The notes under the pieces: generated by a model | Told to the model about the DNA's origin: nothing | The model's input: the letters and a program-made list of their open reading frames with translations, nothing else | Database searches by the model: none | Part shown: positions 1 to 9,246 of the stretch, in pieces | How the letters are laid out: the number at the start of each line of letters is the position of its first letter | Position numbering within the stretch: position 1 is the stretch's first letter | Program-made: the position numbers and the translations under genes | Assembly: GCF_963675905.1 (NCBI RefSeq) | Contig: NZ_OY780936.1 | Coordinates: forward strand, 3,667,946 to 3,731,945 | Source of the DNA: an uncultured Bacteroides sp. | GTDB taxonomy: Bacteria > Bacteroidota > Bacteroidia > Bacteroidales > Bacteroidaceae | Direction: 5' to 3' | Length of the DNA stretch: 64,000 bases

Positions 1-1584
1 GAGCAATCTCGTTATTCAGAGATTTCTCGTCAGCAAGTGGAAACTAACCACGAATTTATGTTGTCTTACAACAAACGTTTCCAGGATTTCTCATTTGATG
101 TAAATGTAGGATCAAACATCATGAGCCGTAGATACGAATATGTACATGGAGAAACAGATGGAGGTTTGGCTATTCCTTTATTCTATAATCTTAAGAACTC
201 AGTGAATCCAGCTACATCAGATAACTATCTTAGAAAAAAGTCTATTAATTCTCTGTTTGCTAGTGCAACAGTGGGTTACAAAAGTACTATATATTTAGAT
301 ATGTCTTTACGTAATGACTGGTCGTCTACTCTTCCTAATGGTAATAACTCTTATATGTACCCATCGGTTACTGGTAGTTTTGTTTTCTCTGAACTGTTGA
401 AAGAACAAACTCCTTGGTTAAGCTTTGGTAAATTGAGATTAGGCTATGCTCAGGTAGGTAATGACACTGATCCTTATCAGATTATTGATACTTATACTCA
501 GTATACTAATATCACGTCTACTCCGGGATATATTATGAGTACTACTCTTAAGAATAGTAACTTAAAACCAGAATCAACTAATTCTTATGAAGCTGGTCTT
601 GAATTGTCATTCCTGAATAACCGTTTAGGAATTGAAGCTACTTATTATTCAAGTGAAACAAAGAATCAGATTATTCCTCTGTCAATAACAGGTACTACTG
701 GCTCTCTTTATAAAGTGGTAAACTCTGGTTTGATGACTAATCACGGTGTTGAGCTGGCTATTCATGGCACTCCTGTGAAGATAAAAGATTTCTCTTGGGA
801 ATCATCTTTAGTTCTTGCATCTAATAAGAATAAGGTTAAGAAATTAGTTGATGGCGTATCTTACTATAAATTAGCCAGTGCTCCTTTCAAAGTTGAAATT
901 GGTGCATTGGAAGGTAAGGAATATGGTGTAATCATGGGTACAGATTTTGTATATGATGATAAAGGTAACAAAGTAATCAATTCTGATGGAACTTACGCTT
1001 CTACTAGCGGAAATCAAAATATCGGGAAAGTTTATCCTGATTTTACAGGTGGATGGACAAATACCTTCCGTTATAAGAATCTTGATATGAGTGTATTGCT
1101 TGACTTCTCTAAAGGTGGACATTACTTCTCTACTTCTTATATGTGGGGTATGTATTCAGGTATGCTTGAAGAAACAGCTGCTTTAAACGAAAATGGTGTG
1201 AATATCCGTGAATCAATCGCTAATGGTGGTGGTGTGTTGTTACAAGGTGTAATGAAAGATGGAACTCCAAATACAACACGCTTGGATGCAGAATCTTATG
1301 GTGGTCAAATATATACCGGTCCAGCAGCCCAATCTGTATTTAGATCAGACTATCTGAAATTACGCGAAATTAATATAGGTTATAATGTACCTTTAAATAA
1401 AGCGTATTTTATCAAATCTCTTCGTGTTGCAGCTTATGGACGTAACTTAGCTGTATGGGGACCAGATGTTAAGCATTTTGATCCAGAAATGGCAATCACC
1501 AGTTCAGGAAACGTTCAAGGTGTAGAAGGTGGTGCTTTACCTTCTATTGCTAATTTTGGTTTGAATGTAAGTTTGAAATTTTAA
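1..1584 (+). CDS. SusC/RagA-type TonB-dependent outer-membrane receptor, C-terminal part
   Basis: The reading frame is open from the first base, so the gene starts outside the window and only the last ~527 residues are present. They are rich in alternating aromatic and polar strands with short turns, typical of the C-terminal two thirds of a SusC-family 22-stranded beta-barrel, and end in a terminal Phe (SLKF) as expected for an outer-membrane barrel. The segment LRLGYAQVGNDTDPYQI and the later SDYLKLREINIGYNVP are characteristic of the family. A SusD-like lipoprotein follows after 12 bp, so the two form the usual receptor-lid pair for uptake of an oligosaccharide or other large nutrient. The plug and any TonB box are not visible and the substrate cannot be told. 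The internal ATG codons are not real starts. Confidence 0.93.
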   Translation, partial: EQSRYSEISRQQVETNHEFMLSYNKRFQDFSFDVNVGSNIMSRRYEYVHGETDGGLAIPLFYNLKNSVNPATSDNYLRKKSINSLFASATVGYKSTIYLDMSLRNDWSSTLPNGNNSYMYPSVTGSFVFSELLKEQTPWLSFGKLRLGYAQVGNDTDPYQIIDTYTQYTNITSTPGYIMSTTLKNSNLKPESTNSYEAGLELSFLNNRLGIEATYYSSETKNQIIPLSITGTTGSLYKVVNSGLMTNHGVELAIHGTPVKIKDFSWESSLVLASNKNKVKKLVDGVSYYKLASAPFKVEIGALEGKEYGVIMGTDFVYDDKGNKVINSDGTYASTSGNQNIGKVYPDFTGGWTNTFRYKNLDMSVLLDFSKGGHYFSTSYMWGMYSGMLEETAALNENGVNIRESIANGGGVLLQGVMKDGTPNTTRLDAESYGGQIYTGPAAQSVFRSDYLKLREINIGYNVPLNKAYFIKSLRVAAYGRNLAVWGPDVKHFDPEMAITSSGNVQGVEGGALPSIANFGLNVSLKF

Positions 1585-1596
1585 TAGAAGTACATT

Positions 1597-3180
1597 ATGA
1601 AAAAAGTAGTATATTTATTTTTGATCCTTGCTTTATCTATAGGAGCTATATCCTGCGAGAAGCTTGAAAGTGTCAATACTGATCCCAACAATCCAGCAGA
1701 AGTACCAACAAATATGATAATGGCTGGTACAGAGAAAAAAATAATGGATTATGTTTATGATAACTGGTTTAGCGGACGCCAATGTTTAGTTTACAGCCAG
1801 TATTGGTGCCAAAGGAACTATACGGAAGAAGATCGTTATCAAATCCGTGAAAGTACAAATAATAGTTATTTTAACCAGTTATATACTTGTCTGGGAAATT
1901 TAGAAAATATTATTAAACTGAACTCAGATCCTAAAACTGCTGTTGCAATGTCTGCTAATGGAAATAATAAGAATCAGATTGCTGCGGCTATGATTCTTAA
2001 AACCTGGCTTTATCAGGTGATGACTGATACATGGGGGGCAATACCTTACTCGGAGGCATCAAAGCTGACTGAAGGTGTCTATTTCCCTAAATATGATGAT
2101 CAGGCTGAGATTTATAAGGCTTTAATCCAAAATTTAACAGATGCAGTTGCTATGATAAATGTAGATGAATCAGCTTTTACCAGTGGAGATCGCATTTTTA
2201 ATGGGGATGCTTTAAAATGGAAAAAGTTTGCTAATTCATTAAAATGTCGTTTAGCTATTCATGTTTCGAAAGTTGATTCTAACTGGAAAACATATATTGC
2301 GCAGGCTTTAGCAAGCGGAGTATTCACAGGCAACGCTGATAATGCTTTATATGCTTACTCATCTACGGCTCCTGAACAATGCCAGTTCTATCGTGGATAT
2401 TTTGAAAGTAAAAGAAATGACTTCACTATAACCAGACCTTTTGTAGATATACTAAAAGGACAGGCAGATACGCTCAATATGAAGTCTCACCCTTGGGCAG
2501 GTGTTCAGGATCCTCGATTGCCAATTTATACAACGGCTCGTAATGGTCAGTACATTGGCATGCCTTTGGGTATCCCGAGCAACGCCATTGTTGCATCAAT
2601 GCCTGATACCGCACCAAACTGGTATTCTACAACTAAGCACCCATTGTGTTTAAATGCTAATTTTTCTGCTCCTTTGATGACTTATGCTGAACTTCAGTTT
2701 ATTCTTTCAGAATACAACGGATTTTCTGTTGCAGAGTATAAAGAAGGTGTTCGTGCATCTATTGAATATTGGAGTGGATTAAATGGATCAGTAATTAATA
2801 CAACAGCGCTTAATACTTATATTACAGCTGTAAGTGGAACTGTAAATGCTGAAACTGTAGCTCTTCAAAAATACATAGACCTTTACATGAATGGTACTGA
2901 AGCATGGACTGAATATCGTCGTACAGGTTATCCTACTCAGATATTGAAACCGGGAGAAATATCTTGTATTTCAGATGGTGAAACATTGAAATTTACAACA
3001 TTGTCAGAGACTAAAGGTGATATTATTTCACGTGTGAAGTATCCTACAAATGAAAGTACACTGAATAAAACCAGTTTTGATGCAGCAGTAACAAAATTGC
3101 AGGATAAAACAAATAACTATTACTCAAAGATGTTCTGGGATGTTCGTTCAACAACTAACCCACACCCTGCAAATAAATAA
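1597..3180 (+). CDS. SusD/RagB-like nutrient-binding outer-membrane lipoprotein
   Basis: A 527-residue lipoprotein: an N-terminal hydrophobic signal is followed by a lipobox with Cys20 (GAISC), and the sequence after it (NTDPNNP) is the hallmark start of the SusD-like_2 group. The body is helix-rich, with alternating Leu/Tyr pairs consistent with the TPR-like SusD fold (LKTWLYQVMTDTWGAIPYSEA around residues 130-150). It should sit on the cell surface as the lid of the SusC barrel encoded 12 bp upstream and bind the transported ligand. No glycoside hydrolase, sulfatase or regulator lies within the visible part of the locus, so the substrate is unknown; members of this subgroup often lie outside classic polysaccharide loci. 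A strong terminator follows at 3232. Confidence 0.92.
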   Translation: MKKVVYLFLILALSIGAISCEKLESVNTDPNNPAEVPTNMIMAGTEKKIMDYVYDNWFSGRQCLVYSQYWCQRNYTEEDRYQIRESTNNSYFNQLYTCLGNLENIIKLNSDPKTAVAMSANGNNKNQIAAAMILKTWLYQVMTDTWGAIPYSEASKLTEGVYFPKYDDQAEIYKALIQNLTDAVAMINVDESAFTSGDRIFNGDALKWKKFANSLKCRLAIHVSKVDSNWKTYIAQALASGVFTGNADNALYAYSSTAPEQCQFYRGYFESKRNDFTITRPFVDILKGQADTLNMKSHPWAGVQDPRLPIYTTARNGQYIGMPLGIPSNAIVASMPDTAPNWYSTTKHPLCLNANFSAPLMTYAELQFILSEYNGFSVAEYKEGVRASIEYWSGLNGSVINTTALNTYITAVSGTVNAETVALQKYIDLYMNGTEAWTEYRRTGYPTQILKPGEISCISDGETLKFTTLSETKGDIISRVKYPTNESTLNKTSFDAAVTKLQDKTNNYYSKMFWDVRSTTNPHPANK

Positions 3181-3231
3181 TTGAATAGGTAGTAAAACTG
3201 TCTATTAGTTTTGACTTTACATAAATATAAA

Positions 3232-3265
3232 AGAGATTATCTGTGATAGATAATCTCTTTTTTTT
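3232..3265 (+). terminator. Rho-independent terminator after SusC/SusD
   Basis: Perfect 10-bp stem AGAGATTATC / GATAATCTCT (3232-3241 and 3249-3258) with a 7-nt loop, followed directly by a T run (3259-3265). It lies 52 bp after the SusD stop. A second short inverted repeat (TTTCAGGT 3273-3280 / ACCTGAAA 3295-3302) follows without a T run. Confidence 0.88.
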
Positions 3266-3496
3266 GATTATATTTCAGGTGGCAGACTTCTTTTACCTGA
3301 AAGGAGATGCTATTATTAAAGTCCTTTCTTGAAGTTTTCTATTTCCATGATAATCTCAGAAAAGCTATTCATTGTAACACTTAAAAAAGTGAGAGTGATT
3401 CCAATTGTTTGATTCCTTACGAAAGAAAAAGTATTCATAAAACTAAAATTTAGTGTCAATAAAAAACAAATGTATAGGTTTTTCACATAGAATATG

Positions 3497-3504
3497 TATA
3501 TTTG
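3497..3504 (+). promoter_or_regulatory. Bacteroides -7 promoter box for hflX
   Basis: TATATTTG matches the TAnnTTTG consensus and lies 23 bp before the hflX start codon. No convincing -33 TTTG is seen. Confidence 0.7.
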
Positions 3505-3526
3505 CGCACATTTATAAATAAAGACG

Positions 3527-4774
3527 ATGAAAGAATTTGTTATTTCCGAAGCGCAAACAGAGAAGGCTGTTTTGGTTGCTCTGATCACCCAGGCACAGGA
3601 TGAGAGAAAAACGAATGAATACCTTGAGGAACTTGCTTTTCTTGCCGAGACGGCAGGAGCGGAAGTGGTGCGTAAATTCACGCAAAGATTGGATACTGCA
3701 AACTCTGTAACCTTTGTGGGGAAGGGTAAATTGCAGGAAATAAAAGAGTTTATTACCGAAAATGAAGAAATAGGGATGGTCATCTTTGATGATGAACTTT
3801 CTGCGAAACAACTTCGTAATATTGAAGCTGAACTGCAAGTGAAGATACTCGACCGTACTTCACTGATTCTTGATATATTCGCCATGCGTGCTCAAACAGC
3901 AAATGCTAAGACGCAGGTAGAGTTGGCACAGTACAAATACATGTTGCCACGATTAACACGTTTATGGACTCACTTGGAACGACAGAGCGGTAGCTCCGGC
4001 GGTGGTAAGGGAGGTTCCGTGGGACTTCGTGGACCGGGTGAAACACAGCTCGAAATGGATAAGCGTATTATCCTTAACAGAATGTCTCTTCTTAAACAGC
4101 AACTGGTAGAAATAGACAGGCAGAAAGCTACTCAAAGAAAAAATCGTGGAAGGATGATCCGTGTGGCATTGGTTGGATATACAAACGTAGGAAAATCAAC
4201 GTTAATGAATTTGATGGCCAAGAGTGAGGTCTTTGCAGAGAATAAACTTTTTGCCACACTCGATACTACTGTACGTAAGGTGATTATTAATAATCTTCCT
4301 TTCCTGCTCTCAGACACCGTTGGGTTTATCCGCAAATTGCCAACTGATTTGGTTGAATCCTTTAAATCAACATTGGATGAAGTTAGAGAAGCCGACTTGT
4401 TAGTGCATGTTGTTGATATCTCTCACCCGGGATTTGAAGAACAGATTGAAGTGGTAAGCAAAACTCTCAATGATATTGGTGGAGGCGGAAAGCCTTGTAT
4501 TCTTATCTTTAATAAAGTAGATGCGTATACTTATATCAAGAAAGATGAGGATGATCTTACTCCAAAGACAAAAGAGAATAGAACTCTTTACGAACTGGAA
4601 AGTACATGGATGGCTAAACTCGATAAGAACTGTATTTTTATCTCTGCCCGTGAGAAAGAAAATATTGATGAGTTGAAAGATTTGTTGTATGAGAAGGTTA
4701 AGGAATTGCATGTACAGAGATTCCCTTATAATGATTTCCTTTTTCAGATGTACGATGAAGATATAAGCGAATAA
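3527..4774 (+). CDS. hflX: GTPase HflX
   Basis: A 415-residue HflX-family GTPase, a ribosome-associated factor that splits or rescues stalled 70S ribosomes. The N-terminal nucleotide-binding HflX domain (about 1-150) carries the family signature FVGKGKLQEI (63-72), followed by the glycine-rich linker and the GPGETQLE signature (169-176). The G domain contains G1 GYTNVGKST (217-225), a G2 Thr in FATLDTT (242-248), G3 DTVG (263-266), G4 NKVD (329-332) and a G5-like ISAR near 374. Length is typical. The next gene starts 30 bp downstream on the same strand and is probably co-transcribed. The promoter box at 3497 supports the chosen start. Confidence 0.96.
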   Translation: MKEFVISEAQTEKAVLVALITQAQDERKTNEYLEELAFLAETAGAEVVRKFTQRLDTANSVTFVGKGKLQEIKEFITENEEIGMVIFDDELSAKQLRNIEAELQVKILDRTSLILDIFAMRAQTANAKTQVELAQYKYMLPRLTRLWTHLERQSGSSGGGKGGSVGLRGPGETQLEMDKRIILNRMSLLKQQLVEIDRQKATQRKNRGRMIRVALVGYTNVGKSTLMNLMAKSEVFAENKLFATLDTTVRKVIINNLPFLLSDTVGFIRKLPTDLVESFKSTLDEVREADLLVHVVDISHPGFEEQIEVVSKTLNDIGGGGKPCILIFNKVDAYTYIKKDEDDLTPKTKENRTLYELESTWMAKLDKNCIFISAREKENIDELKDLLYEKVKELHVQRFPYNDFLFQMYDEDISE

Positions 4775-4804
4775 ACGAACTAAAAATACAATCTAAATAA
4801 TTTT

Positions 4805-6793
4805 ATGAAAGCGTATAGAATACTCACTGAAGATGAAGTTCTTCAGTTGAAAAGTCAGTCATGTCTGGCCGACGATTGGAACAATGTGCTTGTTTCATCA
4901 GATTTTAATACAGCTTATGTTCATCATACCCGTTTTTCGGGAAATGTTAAGCTAGGATCATTTGATGGCGAGTTTACCTTAAAAGGTGGAATAAAGAAAC
5001 ATGCAGGATTAAGACATGTCACTCTGCATAATGTAACCGTGGGCGATTGCTGTTGTATTGAAAATATTCAGAATTATATTGCAAACTACGAGATAGGCGA
5101 CCATACATTCATTGAAAATGTAGATATTATTATGGTCGATGGAGTAAGTAAGTTTGGTAATGGGGTAGAGGTTGCAGTACTTAATGAAACCGGAGGCCGT
5201 GAAGTGTTGATAAATGATAAGCTTTCAGCACATCAGGCATATATCCTGGCTCTTTACCGTCATCGTCCGGAACTGATTAACCGCATTAAGGAAATCACAG
5301 ACTTCTATTCCAACAAACATGCATCTGATATCGGATTAATAGGCTCTCATGTAATGATTGTTAATACAGGATCCATCAAAAATGTTCGTATTGGCGATTA
5401 TTGTTATATGGAAGGTACCTGTCGTTTAAAAAATGGTAGCATAAACAGTAATGCAGATGCACCGGTTCACATTGGATATGGAGTAATCTGTGAAGACTTT
5501 ATAATATCTTCCGGTTCTCATGTTGATGATGGAACAATGCTGAGTCGTTGTTTTGTGGGGCAGGCTTGCCAGCTGGGGCACAATTATTCAGCTTCCGATT
5601 CCTTGTTCTTTAGCAACTGTCAGGGTGAGAATGGCGAAGCTTGTGCTATTTTTGCCGGACCGTTTACTGTTACCCATCATAAATCTACATTACTTATTGC
5701 GGGTATGTTCTCGTTTATGAATGCAGGTTCAGGTTCTAACCAAAGTAATCACATGTATAAACTTGGGCCAATCCATCAGGGAACATTAGAACGTGGAGCA
5801 AAAACCACTTCCGATTCATATATACTGTGGCCGGCACGTGTAGGAGCTTTCTCACTAGTGATGGGACGTCATGTTAATCATGCCGATACTTCAAACCTTC
5901 CTTTCTCTTATCTGATAGAGCAGGGAAATACTACATACCTGGTTCCGGGAGTTAATTTGCGAAGTGTAGGAACCATCCGTGATGCTCAGAAATGGCCGAA
6001 ACGTGATAAACGTAAAGATCCGAATAAGCTCGATTATATTAACTATAATCTTCTTAGTCCGTATACCATTCAGAAAATGTTTAAAGGACGGGAAATTCTG
6101 AAAGAACTGAAACGGGTATCTGGTGAAACATCCGAAATTTATTCATTCCAAAGTGCCAAGATAAAGAACAGCTCTTTGAATAAGGGTATTGGCTTTTATG
6201 AGATTGCTATACAAAAGTTCCTAGGTAACTCAATAATAAAGAGACTTGAAGGTGTCGATTTTAAAAGTTGTGAAGAGATTCGTGCCCGCTTAAAACCGGA
6301 TACGGAAATTGGTTTAGGTGAATGGGTAGATGTTTCCGGATTGATTGCTCCAAAAAGTGAGGTTGATAAACTATTGGATGGAATTGAGAATGGAGATATT
6401 AACCGATTGGATGAAATTAATGCCTCTTTTGAAACGATGCACCAAAACTATTATACCTATGAATGGACATGGGCATATAACAAAATACAGGAATTCTATA
6501 AATTGAATCCGGATGAGATAACTGTTCAGGATATTATCAATATTGTTAATCAGTGGAAAGAAGCTGTTATTGGATTGGACAAGATGGTTTATGCAGATGC
6601 TAAAAAGGAATTCTCATTATCATCTATGACAGGATTTGGAGCCGACGGTTCACGCGAAGAAAAGGAACAGGACTTTGAGCAGGTACGAGGAGTCTTTGAA
6701 AGCAATCCTTTTGTTACTGCTGTTCTGAAGCATATTGACGATAAAACTGTTCTGGGCAATGAACTGATAAACAGAATTGGTCATTTAGCTTAA
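4805..6793 (+). CDS. DUF4954 family protein with left-handed beta-helix (hexapeptide-like) repeats
   Basis: A 662-residue protein resembling the DUF4954 family found almost only in Bacteroidetes. Residues ~50-380 show imperfect hexapeptide-like repeats (runs of I/V-G-D and N-V patterns, e.g. NVTVGDCCCIENIQNY and KNVRIGDYCYMEG), the pattern of left-handed parallel beta-helices in sugar-nucleotide and acyltransferases. The C-terminal ~200 residues are helical and charged. No signal peptide is visible, so it is probably cytoplasmic. The reaction is unknown; a transferase or a sugar-1-phosphate-related role is possible by fold only. It lies 30 bp after hflX and ends with its own terminator at 6870-6914. 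Confidence 0.85.
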   Translation: MKAYRILTEDEVLQLKSQSCLADDWNNVLVSSDFNTAYVHHTRFSGNVKLGSFDGEFTLKGGIKKHAGLRHVTLHNVTVGDCCCIENIQNYIANYEIGDHTFIENVDIIMVDGVSKFGNGVEVAVLNETGGREVLINDKLSAHQAYILALYRHRPELINRIKEITDFYSNKHASDIGLIGSHVMIVNTGSIKNVRIGDYCYMEGTCRLKNGSINSNADAPVHIGYGVICEDFIISSGSHVDDGTMLSRCFVGQACQLGHNYSASDSLFFSNCQGENGEACAIFAGPFTVTHHKSTLLIAGMFSFMNAGSGSNQSNHMYKLGPIHQGTLERGAKTTSDSYILWPARVGAFSLVMGRHVNHADTSNLPFSYLIEQGNTTYLVPGVNLRSVGTIRDAQKWPKRDKRKDPNKLDYINYNLLSPYTIQKMFKGREILKELKRVSGETSEIYSFQSAKIKNSSLNKGIGFYEIAIQKFLGNSIIKRLEGVDFKSCEEIRARLKPDTEIGLGEWVDVSGLIAPKSEVDKLLDGIENGDINRLDEINASFETMHQNYYTYEWTWAYNKIQEFYKLNPDEITVQDIINIVNQWKEAVIGLDKMVYADAKKEFSLSSMTGFGADGSREEKEQDFEQVRGVFESNPFVTAVLKHIDDKTVLGNELINRIGHLA

Positions 6794-6869
6794 TGATAAA
6801 CTAAATATGAATCTGTAAGAAGCCAGGACTTTAATCTGATTCTCCAAAGTTTCTGGTCTATATACAACG

Positions 6870-6914
6870 AAAATGCTATCTGTTTCCTTTGCGGAAAAAC
6901 AGGTGGCATTTTTT
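6870..6914 (+). terminator. Terminator after the DUF4954 gene
   Basis: Long hairpin with GU pairs: the left arm starts AAAATGC (6870-6876), the right arm ends GCATTTTTT (6906-6914), with a CTGTTT / AAACAG core between. It lies 77 bp after the stop. The remaining ~220 bp before fumarase hold only the promoter at 7136. Confidence 0.75.
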
Positions 6915-7135
6915 GTTATTATAGGGGGTGGAAATAATTTTTCCGCAGCTTATAATCAGATAGTTAACTTAAAAAGTAAAACGTATTGTCAGAAAACTAC
7001 CTTATAAGTTTGCTTCAGAAATGAAAAGTCATGGTTAAAAAGTGTTATATATTTGTTTATAAGCTTTTTATCCTACTTTTTACTCCGGTTAAGAAGAATT
7101 ATCCTTTAATCAAATTCCTTAGAAGAGTTTTTTAG

Positions 7136-7143
7136 TATCTTTG
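7136..7143 (+). promoter_or_regulatory. -7 promoter box for fumarate hydratase
   Basis: TATCTTTG, a full TAnnTTTG match, ends at the G of an in-frame GTG (7143). Transcription would therefore begin after that GTG, which rules it out as a start and supports ATG 7176. Confidence 0.75.
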
Positions 7144-7175
7144 TGGCACGAATTTTATTTAAAAATAATAAAGAT

Positions 7176-8816
7176 ATGGCAACACCCCCGTTTAAGTATC
7201 AGGCTCCGTTCCCAATGGGAAAAGATGAAACTGAGTATTACTTACTTACTAAAGATCATGTATCTGTAAGTGAATTTGAAGGAAAAGAAATTCTGAAAGT
7301 AGACGCTGAAGGTTTAACTATGCTTGCAAATGCTGCTTTCCGTGATGTAGCTTTTATGTTACGTCCTGAGCATCAGAAACAAGTCGCTAAAATCCTTTCT
7401 GATCCGGAAGCTAGTGAAAATGATAAATTTGTAGCTTTAACTTTCCTTAGAAATGCTGAGGTTTCAGTCAAAGGAAAACTTCCTTTCTGTCAGGATACTG
7501 GTACTGCAATTATTGTAGGTAAAAAAGGTCAGCAGGTTTGGACCGACGGATGCGATGAAGAAGCTCTTTCTAAAGGTGTTTATAAAACCTATACAGAAGA
7601 AAATCTTCGTTATTCTCAGAATGTACCTTTGGATATGTACAAAGAGATCAATACAGGATGTAACCTTCCTGCACAAATCGACCTTTATGCAGTTCAGGGT
7701 GCAGAATATAAATTCCTTTGCATTGCTAAAGGTGGTGGTTCAGCTAACAAGACTTACCTTTATCAGGAAACAAAAGCTCTGCTTAATCCAGGTAAATTAG
7801 TTCCTTTCTTGGTTGAAAAGATGAAAACTTTGGGTACTGCTGCTTGTCCTCCTTACCACATTGCTTTCTGTATTGGTGGTACATCTGCCGAAACTAACCT
7901 GAAAACTGTAAAACTTGCTTCTGCTAAATATTACGATAACTTGCCAACTTCAGGAAATGAAGGTGGACAGGCTTTCCGTGATGTGGAACTTGAAAAAGAA
8001 GTATTGCTCGAAGCACAACGCATGGGCTTAGGTGCACAGTTTGGTGGTAAATACTTTGCTCACGATATCCGCATTATCCGTATGCCTCGCCACGGTGCTT
8101 CTTGTCCTGTGGGTATGGGTGTATCTTGCTCTGCTGATAGAAATATCAAGGCTAAGATCAATAAAGATGGTATCTGGATTGAAAAGATGGAAGATAATCC
8201 TGGACAATACATCCCTGAAGAATTGCGTAACGCAGGCGAAGGTGATGCTGTAAAGATCAACTTGAACCAACCAATGGCTGATATCCTGAAGGAACTTGAT
8301 AAATATCCTGTTTCAACTCGTTTGTCTTTAAACGGAACAATCATCGTTGGTCGTGACATTGCTCATGCAAAACTGAACGAACGCATCGAAGCAGGTTTAG
8401 GTCTTCCTCAATACATTAAAGATCACCCAATCTATTACGCTGGTCCTGCTAAGACTCCAGCCGGAATGCCTTCTGGTTCTTTCGGACCAACAACTGCCGG
8501 ACGTATGGACTCTTATGTTGACCTGTTCCAGGAAAATGGTGGTAGCATGATTATGATTGCTAAAGGTAACCGTAGCCAACAAGTTACTGACGCTTGTCAA
8601 AAGCATGGTGGTTTCTACTTAGGTAGTATTGGTGGACCAGCTGCTATTCTTGCTCAGAATAACATTAAGAAGGTAGAGTGTCTTGAATATCCTGAATTGG
8701 GTATGGAGGCAATCTGGAAGATTGAAGTTGAAAACTTCCCTGCATTTATCCTGGTTGATAATAAGGGTAATGACTTCTTCAAACAAATCAAACCGATTTG
8801 TGTAAGCTGTAAGTAA
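7176..8816 (+). CDS. Class I (iron-sulfur) fumarate hydratase
   Basis: About 546 residues from ATG 7176 ([15 protein letters not shown]). It interconverts fumarate and malate, here most likely in the malate-to-fumarate direction of the reductive branch that leads to succinate and propionate in anaerobic Bacteroides. Both class I domains are present: the N-terminal Fumerase domain and the C-terminal Fumerase_C swivelling domain. Cysteines expected to hold the 4Fe-4S cluster are visible in [17 protein letters not shown] and [15 protein letters not shown]. The conserved [11 protein letters not shown] segment lies near the C-terminus. An upstream in-frame GTG at 7143 overlaps the promoter box and is rejected. 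The gene stands alone with its own promoter and a terminator that has been interrupted downstream by a small transposable element. Confidence 0.95.
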   Translation: MATPPFKYQAPFPMGKDETEYYLLTKDHVSVSEFEGKEILKVDAEGLTMLANAAFRDVAFMLRPEHQKQVAKILSDPEASENDKFVALTFLRNAEVSVKGKLPFCQDTGTAIIVGKKGQQVWTDGCDEEALSKGVYKTYTEENLRYSQNVPLDMYKEINTGCNLPAQIDLYAVQGAEYKFLCIAKGGGSANKTYLYQETKALLNPGKLVPFLVEKMKTLGTAACPPYHIAFCIGGTSAETNLKTVKLASAKYYDNLPTSGNEGGQAFRDVELEKEVLLEAQRMGLGAQFGGKYFAHDIRIIRMPRHGASCPVGMGVSCSADRNIKAKINKDGIWIEKMEDNPGQYIPEELRNAGEGDAVKINLNQPMADILKELDKYPVSTRLSLNGTIIVGRDIAHAKLNERIEAGLGLPQYIKDHPIYYAGPAKTPAGMPSGSFGPTTAGRMDSYVDLFQENGGSMIMIAKGNRSQQVTDACQKHGGFYLGSIGGPAAILAQNNIKKVECLEYPELGMEAIWKIEVENFPAFILVDNKGNDFFKQIKPICVSCK

Positions 8817-8840
8817 TTGATATAATTACATATAATATTG

Positions 8841-8877
8841 ATGCCCCGGTTCTTTAAGGATTCGGGGCATTATTTTT
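8841..8877 (+). terminator. Terminator after fumarate hydratase
   Basis: Stem ATGCCCCG (8841-8848) / CGGGGCAT (8863-8870), then TATTTTT. The T-rich tail (8871-8878) is also the left copy of the 8-bp target duplication of the MITE, so the element landed exactly in the terminator tail without destroying it. Confidence 0.9.
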
Positions 8878-8878
8878 C
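8871..8878. repeat. Target-site duplication of the MITE, left copy
   Basis: TATTTTTC, identical to 9043-9050. It directly abuts the left terminal inverted repeat. Confidence 0.85.
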
Positions 8879-9042
8879 GGTTCTTCGTCACTTTAGGTGC
8901 AAGATATTATATTAAGCCTTTTATTTCTGGTTTTTTGCAGTCTTTTTATCAGATTCAATAAATGGCTTATCAAAAAGCATGTAGAATCTTGATTGGATAA
9001 GCATTTGAAACTGTTTGCTTGCACCTAAAGTGACGAAGAACC
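8879..9042. mobile_element. 164-bp MITE with 25-bp perfect terminal inverted repeats, ISL3-like
   Basis: The left end (8879-8903, starting GGTTCTTCGTCACTTTAGG) and the right end (9018-9042) are perfect 25-bp reverse complements. The element is flanked on both sides by the identical 8-mer TATTTTTC (8871-8878 and 9043-9050), a target-site duplication. The interior (8904-9017) is AT-rich and has no coding capacity, so the element is non-autonomous and depends on a transposase elsewhere. Terminal GG, a TIR in the 15-39 bp range and an 8-bp duplication fit the ISL3 family best; this assignment is inference. Perfect ends and an intact duplication suggest recent insertion. Confidence 0.9.
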
Positions 9043-9050
9043 TATTTTTC
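9043..9050. repeat. Target-site duplication of the MITE, right copy
   Basis: TATTTTTC directly after the right terminal inverted repeat. The remaining sequence to 9212 shows no gene. Confidence 0.85.
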
Positions 9051-9212
9051 TCAAAACATCTGCCACCTGCTACTATTTAGAGGCTAATATCCTGAATATA
9101 AATGTAATAGTTTAGTGGCAGATAAGAATAATAAACAATTCATCTGCTACTAAAGCCGATCATCTACCACTGATTTACAATGGAAGGTTACCGAAATTAT
9201 TATTTATGGGAA

Positions 9213-9236
9213 TAAAAATGCTCCGAAGAGCTTTAG
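9213..9236 (-). terminator. Terminator of rsgA
   Basis: On the minus strand GCTC-TTCG-GAGC (9231-9220), a short stem with a UUCG tetraloop, extended by A-T pairs and followed by T-rich sequence. It lies just after the rsgA stop. Confidence 0.55.
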
Positions 9237-9246
9237 GAATAAGTGC

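Noticed and set aside
3316-3885. 189-codon minus-strand ORF over the start of hflX
   Set aside because: It overlaps a clear hflX gene and its promoter. Its Ser/Phe-rich sequence is typical of an antisense shadow frame.
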